In this document: in pieces, positions 1 to 4,154 of the stretch
Layout of the letters: every line of letters begins with the position of its first letter
Position numbering within the stretch: position 1 is the first letter of the stretch
Assembly: GCA_003242115.1 (NCBI GenBank)
Contig: QBMP01000155.1
Location: 440-5,702 of the forward strand
DNA: 5,263 bases
From: Phormidesmis priestleyi
GTDB taxonomy: Bacteria; Cyanobacteriota; Cyanobacteriia; Phormidesmidales; Phormidesmidaceae
Reading direction: 5' to 3'
Program-made: the position numbers and the translations under genes
Notes under the pieces: model-generated
Told to the model about the DNA's origin: nothing
Database searches by the model: none
Seen by the model: only the letters and a program-made list of their open reading frames with translations

Positions 1-920
1 TCCAAACCATTGCGCAGCCCGCCCGACGCAATCAGCGGTACATTTAGCTGGGTTCGCTGCGGCAAGGCCCGAATTTGAGTAATGCACTCAGCCGTCGAAA
101 TTCCCCAATCCGCAAACGTATTGCCCAACCGGCGCTGCTTAGGATCTTTTGCCCGCTCACTTTCTACCCTGGCCCAAGAGGTGCCCCCCGCCCCGGCCAC
201 ATCAATTGCCTCTACCCCGACATCCAGTAACCGCTGCGCCATCACCCCCGAAATGCCATTGCCGACTTCTTTGGCCACAATCGGCACTGGCAGCACCCGC
301 ACCAACTGCTCAATCTTGCTCAAAAGCCCCTTAAAGTTCACATCGCCTTCGGTTTGCACGGCCTCCTGTAGCGGATTCAAGTGCAGAATCAACGCATCTG
401 CTTCCAGATCATCTACCGCCTTTTGACACTGACTCAGGCCATAGTCATAGTTCAACTGCACCGCCCCTAAATTCGCTAGCAGTAGCGCATCTGGCGCATA
501 TTGCCGCACTGAAAACGTCTCGGCCAATTCACTATTTTCAATCGCTACCCGCTGCGAACCCACCCCCATTGCCAAGCCATAGCGCTGAGCAGCTTGCGCC
601 AACCGCTGATTGATCACCCTAGCCTGCTCAGTGCCACCCGTCATCGAAGAAATTAGCAGCGGCGTTTTCACCGCCTTGCCCAAAAACGTCGTCGTCAGAT
701 CAATTTCTGACCGATTCAGCTCTGGCAAACAGCAGTGCATAAACCGATAGCGCTCTAGTCCGTTCGTAATTCGATGACTCTGCACATCTTCTTCCAAACA
801 AACCCGCAGATGATCTGCTTTCCGGCTCTGCGTCAAAAGGCTCTGAGACGATAGATCGGGCTTTGATAGGCCAGATTTCGCTGAACTTGAAGTCGATGAG
901 CGTTGGGTTGATAAGGTCAA
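1..920 (-). CDS. fni: Type 2 isopentenyl-diphosphate delta-isomerase (FMN-dependent), C-terminus beyond window
   Basis: This enzyme interconverts isopentenyl diphosphate and dimethylallyl diphosphate. It is a soluble flavoprotein using reduced FMN and Mg2+, and supplies precursors for carotenoids, the phytyl chain and quinones. The minus frame is open from base 920 to base 1 (306 codons), with no frameshift. Visible motifs are RKADHL (33-38), the flavin-loop SSMTGGT (91-97), GVGSQR, the substrate/Mg-binding HLNPLQE (180-186), [17 protein letters not shown] (242-249) and SGGLRNG (299-305), which helps bind the FMN phosphate. About 40-45 C-terminal residues should lie off the left edge. An in-frame stop at 935-933 leaves TTG at 920 as the only usual start before the conserved core; a GAGAGA Shine-Dalgarno (934-929) sits 8 bases before it. 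The first 32 residues are Ser/Thr-rich and look unconserved. A ten-codon ORF overlaps the start. The product call is very secure; the exact start is less so. Confidence 0.95.
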   Translation of the reverse strand, partial: MTLSTQRSSTSSSAKSGLSKPDLSSQSLLTQSRKADHLRVCLEEDVQSHRITNGLERYRFMHCCLPELNRSEIDLTTTFLGKAVKTPLLISSMTGGTEQARVINQRLAQAAQRYGLAMGVGSQRVAIENSELAETFSVRQYAPDALLLANLGAVQLNYDYGLSQCQKAVDDLEADALILHLNPLQEAVQTEGDVNFKGLLSKIEQLVRVLPVPIVAKEVGNGISGVMAQRLLDVGVEAIDVAGAGGTSWARVESERAKDPKQRRLGNTFADWGISTAECITQIRALPQRTQLNVPLIASGGLRNGL

Positions 921-949
921 AACAGGGTTCTCTCACGCACGGGCGTCAT
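917..949 (-). other. Ten-codon leader ORF overlapping the fni start (speculative)
   Basis: An ATG at 949 opens a ten-codon frame ([10 protein letters not shown]) that stops with TGA at 919-917. The stop shares two bases with the TTG start of fni (TTGA), the geometry used for translational coupling. The fni Shine-Dalgarno lies inside this small frame. Translation of the mini-ORF is not shown by the sequence. It may be a chance ORF, or a one-base sequencing indel may hide a longer fni N-terminus that begins at this ATG. Confidence 0.25.
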
Positions 950-1007
950 TAAAAGTATTTCTAAATTACCCCAACCGAGCCATCCCCTCAGCCGCAAATG
1001 CACATAT

Positions 1008-1041
1008 CGTAAGGAATTGCTTGCACCTTTTCATTCCTTCG
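1008..1041 (-). terminator. Hairpin just downstream of pyrR, weak terminator or processing site
   Basis: The arms AAGGAAT (1011-1017) and ATTCCTT (1033-1039) are perfect 7-bp complements around a 15-base loop. A further CG/CG pair beyond a one-base bulge extends the stem to 9 bp. It begins 15 bases after the pyrR stop, where a terminator would be expected. It is AT-rich and has no T-run on the minus strand, so it is not a canonical Rho-independent terminator. It may be an RNA-stabilising or processing hairpin between pyrR and fni. Confidence 0.3.
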
Positions 1042-1055
1042 CGCTGGCTACCGGG

Positions 1056-1592
1056 TCACGTCTGCGTCAGCTCCACGCCATCGCGCTCATCTACCCCTGA
1101 TACAAACACTCGCACCGTCTCATCACTGGCCGTCGGCAGCACCTTACCCACAAAATCTGGATGCACTGGCACCTGTCGATGCCCTCTATCTATCAGCACA
1201 GCGAGGCGAATGGCATCGGGCCGTCCGTAATCATGAACAGCATTCAGGGCAGCTCTCACCGTGCGTCCGCTGTAAATCACATCATCGACGAGCACCACTG
1301 TTTTACCGGCCAAATCAAAGGGGATTTCGGTTTTAGCGGGTGTGCGCACCCCAATTTTGTCGAGGTCATCGCGGTAAAACGTAATGTCTAGTGCGCCTGT
1401 GGGGATCGCAATGTTTTCGAGGCGCTGGATGTGATCTGCCAAGGTCTGCGCTAAGGGCACACCTCGCGTGTAAATGCCCAGCAAAACCAGCTTATCTAAG
1501 TTGCCGGTGCGCTCAATAATTTCGGAGGCAAGGCGGTTAAGGGTACGACGAATTTCATCGGCAGACAGGATGCTAACAATTTTTTGAACCAT
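1056..1592 (-). CDS. pyrR: PyrR: pyrimidine regulatory protein / uracil phosphoribosyltransferase
   Basis: PyrR proteins belong to the type I phosphoribosyltransferase fold. They can make UMP from uracil and PRPP, and in Bacillus they also attenuate the pyr operon by binding leader RNA. With the ATG at 1592 the protein has 178 residues, the usual family length. Motifs are [10 protein letters not shown] (39-48), the family-typical [10 protein letters not shown] (68-77), the 13-residue PRPP-binding loop around [13 protein letters not shown] (99-111) and [18 protein letters not shown] (133-150). An in-frame GTG three codons upstream (1601) is possible, but it is part of a 9-bp tandem duplication and neither start has a clear Shine-Dalgarno; the ATG is preferred. 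No PyrR-type anti-terminator or terminator pair was recognised nearby, so RNA-binding attenuation by this copy is unproven. It follows cobD on the same strand after 189 bases and precedes fni by 135. Confidence 0.95.
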   Translation of the reverse strand: MVQKIVSILSADEIRRTLNRLASEIIERTGNLDKLVLLGIYTRGVPLAQTLADHIQRLENIAIPTGALDITFYRDDLDKIGVRTPAKTEIPFDLAGKTVVLVDDVIYSGRTVRAALNAVHDYGRPDAIRLAVLIDRGHRQVPVHPDFVGKVLPTASDETVRVFVSGVDERDGVELTQT

Positions 1593-1601
1593 TTGAACCA
1601 C
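1584..1601 (-). repeat. 9-bp tandem duplication across the pyrR start
   Basis: On the minus strand the pyrR start reads GTGGTTCAA then ATGGTTCAA: two adjacent 9-mers differing at one base. The duplication creates two in-frame start codons (GTG at 1601, ATG at 1592), each followed by Val-Gln. It looks like a replication-slippage duplication and is the reason the pyrR start is ambiguous. Confidence 0.8.
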
Positions 1602-1659
1602 TAGATTTTAAGCCGATCTGTAAACACTTAAGGCCGGGAAAGAAAACGGGAAAGCAGCT

Positions 1660-1690
1660 ATTATGGCTTCATTTTTTGGCGCTTGCTCAA
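1660..1690 (-). promoter_or_regulatory. Possible promoter for pyrR (weak)
   Basis: On the minus strand a CATAAT -10-like hexamer (1665-1660) lies 19 bases downstream of TTGAGC (1690-1685), roughly 65 bases before the pyrR ATG. The match is partial and the spacer is 2 bases longer than ideal. The gap between cobD and pyrR is long enough for a promoter of its own, but nothing stronger was seen. Confidence 0.2.
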
Positions 1691-1719
1691 ATCTAAGAAA
1701 CCTTTCTTGGAAGCACTGA

Positions 1720-1757
1720 TTAAAGCCTTGAGTTAAAGCCTTGAGTTAAAGCCTTGA
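1720..1757. repeat. Three tandem copies of a 13-bp unit between cobD and pyrR
   Basis: The unit TTAAAGCCTTGAG occurs at 1720-1732 and 1733-1745 and again, lacking the last base match, at 1746-1757. It lies 25 bases downstream of the cobD stop on the transcribed side. It has no coding potential and no hairpin of note. It could be a slippage-born minisatellite whose copy number varies between strains. Confidence 0.9.
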
Positions 1758-1781
1758 AGAGATTGGCTAGTGCAAACTCAA

Positions 1782-2837
1782 CTAACTGCCCACTAGCAGC
1801 CTACTCACCAGCAGCGCCCCAACGCCCAACGCAACGCCCAACAGAAAGCTGCGGCGGGTGATTTGCAAAGCTTGTTTAATGACGGCTGGGGTAATAGCTC
1901 TGGTGTCATCTGCTAGATAAGGCTTGGCTTTGAGTTGACCTCGGTAGTAGTTGGCTCCACCGAGTTGAACCCCCAGCGCGGCGGCATAGGCGCATTCACT
2001 CCAGCCTGCATTGGGGCTTGGATCAGCGCCTGCATCGCGACGGCACAAGCGCAGCACATGATGAGGCCGACCGGAAATGAGCGCGATCGCCAGCACGCTC
2101 AACCGACAGGGCAGCCAAGTCAGAGCATCTTCTAACCGGGCGCTGGCCCAGCCCAAGTGGGTGTAGGGCGCTTCTCGATAGCCAACCATCGAATCTAGTG
2201 TGCTGGCGGCTTTGTACGCGATCGCTACACTCACCCCCATCTCACTAGAGCCACCCCAAATCACCCCTAAAACGGCTCCAAAAATAAAATAAAACAAAGG
2301 AGCCAAGACGCCATCAATCGCATTTTCGCTCACGGTTTCTAGCACAGCGCGGCTGATTTCTGCTGCTGTTAGCTGCTGCGTGTCTCTGCCGACATACATT
2401 GCCAGTCGCTCTCTAGCCAGTGCCAAATTGCCTTTGGCCAAGGGCTCCAGCACCTCTTCAGCGGCTCGCCGTAAGCTGCGCCCAGCAAAACAGCTCGCCA
2501 GCAATATCACCGCTGCTAGCCACTGAAAACCGGGCCAAACCCATCCCAATCCGTACAGAACCGTCCCTGTCAGCAGTCCGCTGCCGCCCACGAGCAGCGC
2601 CGCCAAGCCAATACCTGCTAGCCGCCGCATCAAGGTCGGCTTTAGCCCCACCAACCACTGACTGTTGCAATAGACGCTAATGACTTTACCCATTGCCTGC
2701 ACAGGATGCGGCCAGCCCCACGGGTCGCCGACGATAAAATCGAGAGCAGCGGCGGCAATCAGCACGGCTATAGCGGTAGGGATAGACTCAAAAGATATCG
2801 ACTCAGGTCGCAAATCAGGCCACAAATCAAACCACAA
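1782..2837 (-). CDS. cobD: Adenosylcobinamide-phosphate synthase (CobD/CbiB), membrane protein
   Basis: CobD/CbiB attaches the aminopropanol (or its phosphate) arm to adenosylcobyric acid, a late step of corrinoid synthesis at the cytoplasmic membrane. The 351-residue product carries the family blocks: LDFIVGDPWGWPHPVQAMGK (32-51), VGRDTQQLTAAEISRAVLET (149-168) continuing as VSENAIDGVLAPLFYF, TLDSMVGY (213-220), ARLEDALTWLPCRLS (233-247) and DPSPNAGWSECAYAAALGVQ (272-291) continuing LGG. Hydrophobic segments lie near 21-37, 73-98, 104-118, 178-194, 245-255 and 330-349. It is slightly longer than the usual 310-330 residues, with about 18 extra N-terminal residues. The start chosen is TTG at 2837, because the purine-rich AAGGGGAAGAAG (2855-2844) precedes it and no ATG lies before the first conserved block. 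It overlaps the 3' end of the rrf2 gene by 11 bases, so the two are probably translated in a coupled way. Confidence 0.95.
   Translation of the reverse strand: MWFDLWPDLRPESISFESIPTAIAVLIAAAALDFIVGDPWGWPHPVQAMGKVISVYCNSQWLVGLKPTLMRRLAGIGLAALLVGGSGLLTGTVLYGLGWVWPGFQWLAAVILLASCFAGRSLRRAAEEVLEPLAKGNLALARERLAMYVGRDTQQLTAAEISRAVLETVSENAIDGVLAPLFYFIFGAVLGVIWGGSSEMGVSVAIAYKAASTLDSMVGYREAPYTHLGWASARLEDALTWLPCRLSVLAIALISGRPHHVLRLCRRDAGADPSPNAGWSECAYAAALGVQLGGANYYRGQLKAKPYLADDTRAITPAVIKQALQITRRSFLLGVALGVGALLVSRLLVGS
2083..2090. repeat. HIP1 octamer GCGATCGC
   Basis: This copy of the cyanobacterial highly iterated palindrome is in cobD, coding for part of LAIAL (residues 249-253). It marks the DNA as cyanobacterial rather than serving a gene-specific function. 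Confidence 0.9.
2218..2225. repeat. HIP1 octamer GCGATCGC
   Basis: A second copy in cobD, within the codons for VAIAY (204-208), only 135 bases from the first. Both copies encode an Ala-Ile-Ala core. Confidence 0.9.
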
Positions 2838-3276
2838 AACTGGCTTCTTCCCCTTGAGCGGCTTGCCAGCTACGAGCGTCGTAATACAGATCTTCTAACG
2901 TGATGCTGTAAAAGGCTTCTTTGAGTTTTTGGTGCAGCCTTTGCCACAGCATTGAGGTCACCCAGTCTTCGGCATGTTCGGAGGCCAGTGGATCTAAAGA
3001 AATGGCTAGGGTGCTAGCCGATTCGCCCACGGCTTCTAAAATTTGGCCCAAAGAGATCTCGATGGGGGGTTTGGCCAGCTGATAGCCGCCGTGAGCGCCG
3101 CGTACTGAGCTGACGAGGTGCGATCGCCGCAGCTCAATCAAAAGCTTTTCTAAATAGGGCGCAGGTAACTGCTGACGATGCGCAATAGCGTTGACTGAAC
3201 AGACAGCTCCGGCTGGCTGCAAGCTGAGATCTAAGAGTGCTTTAACGCTATAGTGTCCGCGAGTAGTGAGCTTCAT
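2827..3276 (-). CDS. Rrf2-family transcriptional regulator
   Basis: A 149-residue winged helix-turn-helix DNA-binding protein of the Rrf2 family (IscR, NsrR, CymR relatives). The N-terminus MKLTTRGHYSVKALLDLS is the family signature. The reader helix and wing lie at 38-71, with YLEKLLIELRRSHLVSSVRG (41-60) followed by AHGGYQLAKPP. A dimerisation helix is expected around 98-130, and the tail runs LYYDARSWQAAQGEEASFVV (130-149). The three-cysteine cluster that holds an Fe-S centre in IscR is absent: the only cysteine is Cys26, in the DNA-binding domain. The protein resembles the cyanobacterial Rrf2 type represented by Slr0846 of Synechocystis, reported from memory as needed for psaAB expression; orthology is inferred, not tested. 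The ATG at 3276 is the natural start, though its Shine-Dalgarno is poor. It is first in a unit with cobD and divergent from the cyAbrB gene. Adjacent palindromes upstream may be an autoregulatory operator. Confidence 0.93.
   Translation of the reverse strand: MKLTTRGHYSVKALLDLSLQPAGAVCSVNAIAHRQQLPAPYLEKLLIELRRSHLVSSVRGAHGGYQLAKPPIEISLGQILEAVGESASTLAISLDPLASEHAEDWVTSMLWQRLHQKLKEAFYSITLEDLYYDARSWQAAQGEEASFVV
3120..3127. repeat. HIP1 octamer GCGATCGC
   Basis: This copy is in the Rrf2 gene, in the codons for RRSHL (50-54) in the DNA-reading part of the protein. Confidence 0.9.
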
Positions 3277-3301
3277 AAATCAAGGTTTTGTTCGTACTTC
3301 A

Positions 3302-3334
3302 AACATAACTCTTTAGCTCTAAAGTTAGATCTAA
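3302..3334 (-). promoter_or_regulatory. Candidate rrf2 promoter with overlapping palindromic operator
   Basis: The perfect inverted repeat CTTTAG-CT-CTAAAG (3311-3324) abuts the perfect palindrome TTAGATCTAA (3325-3334), ending 35 bases before the rrf2 ATG. On the minus strand a TATGTT -10-like hexamer (3307-3302) directly follows, and a poor -35 (ATCTAA) would fall in the second palindrome at 17-base spacing. A dimer bound at 3311-3324 would therefore cover the -35 to -10 spacer, a common repressor arrangement. Rrf2 proteins bind AT-rich dyads and often control their own genes, so autoregulation is a reasonable inference. The hexamers alone are weak. Confidence 0.4.
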
Positions 3335-3388
3335 AAGATGCCGAAATAATGCAGACGGTGCCTCAAAAAAATAGAATGTTTTATGCTT

Positions 3389-3449
3389 AATGCTGTCAAT
3401 AAAACGGATGCTTTTCATTCGCTTTTCATTCGGGCCGTCAGCATTTTTT
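3389..3449 (+). terminator. Hairpin followed by six Ts, terminator-like on the plus strand
   Basis: AATGCTG (3389-3395) pairs with CAGCATT (3439-3445), and directly inside it ACGG (3404-3407) pairs with CCGT (3435-3438), leaving an 8-base bulge on the left. A run of six Ts (3444-3449) follows on the plus strand. The loop is long and contains two copies of CTTTTCATTCG, the first able to fold on CGGATG (3405-3410). No annotated plus-strand gene ends before it, so it could only terminate an unannotated transcript, or it may be fortuitous. Confidence 0.3.
3411..3432. repeat. Two perfect tandem copies of an 11-bp unit
   Basis: CTTTTCATTCG occurs at 3411-3421 and immediately again at 3422-3432. 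Eleven base pairs is about one helical turn, so both copies would face the same side of the DNA. This suits a protein-binding direct repeat but equally fits simple slippage. It sits in the loop of the T-run hairpin. Confidence 0.9.
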
Positions 3450-3512
3450 ATAGGCTGTTTACTCTAGTTTGGAATTGTGCTTTCATAATACAATCCATAG
3501 CTTAATGGTAAG

Positions 3513-3541
3513 CCTTTATACCGCTAGCATTAGGGTATATA
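3513..3541 (+). promoter_or_regulatory. Candidate promoter for the cyAbrB gene (weak)
   Basis: TATATA (3536-3541) is the best -10-like hexamer pointing to the cyAbrB gene, with a poor -35 match (CCTTTA, 3513-3518) 17 bases upstream. Transcription from here would start near 3548, giving a leader of about 125 bases and placing the start inside the 11-bp repeat at 3543-3564. The call rests on the -10 element only. Confidence 0.25.
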
Positions 3542-3542
3542 T

Positions 3543-3564
3543 CGAAGCTGTGACGAAGCTGTAA
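3543..3564. repeat. Second 11-bp tandem repeat near the possible cyAbrB transcription start
   Basis: CGAAGCTGTGA (3543-3553) is followed directly by CGAAGCTGTAA (3554-3564), identical at 10 of 11 positions. The period equals that of the unrelated repeat at 3411-3432. Its place just after the TATATA element would let a bound protein block transcription start or early elongation. Confidence 0.85.
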
Positions 3565-3673
3565 GCATAGTGAGTATCCCTATAGATCTTCGAGAGATCG
3601 CTTTCATATCAATCTACAAAACTCCTTTAACACCTTTTCTATATGCCCTTTGTCAGTCTAGCGAGTCGAGCGA

Positions 3674-4087
3674 ATGGTTAACGATTCTAGTGTTGATGCC
3701 CTCACCGGGAAAGCACTGCTTAAGAAGGTAAAAGAGCTAGAGCACTTAAGCAGAGAAGAAAAGGCCAAGGCCTGCGGATATTACACCGTTACTAAAAAAG
3801 GTGTCATCCGCGTCAATATGATGAAATTTCTCAATGCGCTAGTCGAAGCCGACGGCATTCAAATCGACAGTACCCAAAGTGGAAATGGTCGCGGCGGTCG
3901 CAGTGCTAGCTATCGGATTAAGGTGCAGACAAATGGCAACTTGCTGATTGGCTCTGCCTACACTACGAAAATGGGCCTTCAGCCCGGTGATGAGTTTGAG
4001 ATTTCTTTGGGGCGTAAACACATTCGCCTGACTCAGCTTGGCAGCAGTGACGAGAGCCCTGAAGACGAAAGCCCTGAAGAAGAGTAA
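3674..4087 (+). CDS. cyAbrB-type transcriptional regulator, probably Sll0822-like
   Basis: This 137-residue protein is a cyanobacterial AbrB-like regulator. Unlike Bacillus AbrB, the AbrB-like DNA-binding fold is C-terminal (about 79-122: SYRIKVQTNGNLLIGSAYTT, then KMGLQPGDEFEISLGRKHIRLTQL). The conserved N-terminal part has LTGKALLKKVKELEHLSREE (10-29), AKACGYYTVTKKG (31-43) and RVNMMKFLNAL (46-56), then a Gly/Asn/Arg-rich linker (69-77, SGNGRGGRS). In Synechocystis the paralogues Sll0359 and Sll0822 adjust carbon and nitrogen metabolism genes. The wording of the middle and C-terminal parts looks closer to Sll0822 (cyAbrB2), judged from memory. The acidic tail (127-137) is encoded by a 15-bp tandem duplication. 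The ATG at 3674 is the only sensible start before the conserved block, though it has only a weak Shine-Dalgarno. It is divergent from the Rrf2 gene and 67 bases ahead of a co-directional membrane protein gene. Confidence 0.93.
   Translation: MVNDSSVDALTGKALLKKVKELEHLSREEKAKACGYYTVTKKGVIRVNMMKFLNALVEADGIQIDSTQSGNGRGGRSASYRIKVQTNGNLLIGSAYTTKMGLQPGDEFEISLGRKHIRLTQLGSSDESPEDESPEEE
4052..4081 (+). repeat. 15-bp in-frame tandem duplication in the cyAbrB acidic tail
   Basis: Two adjacent 15-mers, GAGAGCCCTGAAGAC and GAAAGCCCTGAAGAA, differ at two wobble positions and encode ESPED and ESPEE (127-136), followed by a final Glu. The tail is likely disordered and negatively charged. Length variation here would be tolerated without touching the DNA-binding fold. 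Confidence 0.85.
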
Positions 4088-4154
4088 TCAATATTTCTTC
4101 GCAGCTTAGATGATACGGTATAGCCAAATCTGACAACGTTTACCGTCTTCGATT

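Larger units (their letters stand above)
3277..3673. other. Divergent intergenic region between the Rrf2 and cyAbrB genes
   Basis: These 397 bases carry no convincing ORF and no tRNA-like structure, and are visibly more AT-rich than the flanking genes. From left to right they hold the rrf2 5' side with two abutting palindromes (3311-3334), an A-run (3365-3371), a hairpin plus T-run enclosing an 11-bp tandem repeat (3389-3449), a TATATA element with a second 11-bp tandem repeat (3536-3564), and a short inverted repeat GATCT/AGATC (3585-3599). Promoters for both regulator genes must lie here. The space is large enough for a small RNA, but none could be proven. Confidence 0.7.

Noticed and set aside
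82..426. Plus-strand 114-codon open frame opposite fni
   Set aside because: It is the antisense shadow of a strongly conserved enzyme gene, with low-complexity Ser/Thr/Pro composition and no recognisable domain.
700..936. Minus-strand 78-codon frame starting with GTG at 936
   Set aside because: It overlaps the fni N-terminal region in another frame. The fni frame carries the conserved RKADHL to SSMTGGT blocks, while this frame has none.
1161..1391. Plus-strand frame opposite pyrR
   Set aside because: It lies fully antisense to conserved PyrR motifs including the PRPP loop and has no sign of its own coding selection.
1696..1709. Small palindrome AAGAAA-CC-TTTCTT between cobD and pyrR
   Set aside because: Six A/T-rich pairs with a 2-base loop cannot fold as a stable RNA hairpin and there is no T-run; it may be chance.
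2420..2680. Plus-strand 86-codon and overlapping minus-strand 70-codon frames within cobD
   Set aside because: Both are shadow frames of a GC-rich membrane protein gene; the cobD frame has all conserved blocks.
3338..3371. Imperfect hairpin GATGCCG/CGGTGCC next to an A-run, read as a possible attenuator for rrf2
   Set aside because: Pairing needs two G-U wobbles and a mismatch in seven positions, and on the minus strand only four Ts follow; too weak to call.
4074..4103. Possible terminator after the cyAbrB gene (GAAGAA/TTCTTC arms)
   Set aside because: The stem is short and A/T-G rich, starts inside the coding sequence, has a 13-base loop and is not followed by a T-run.
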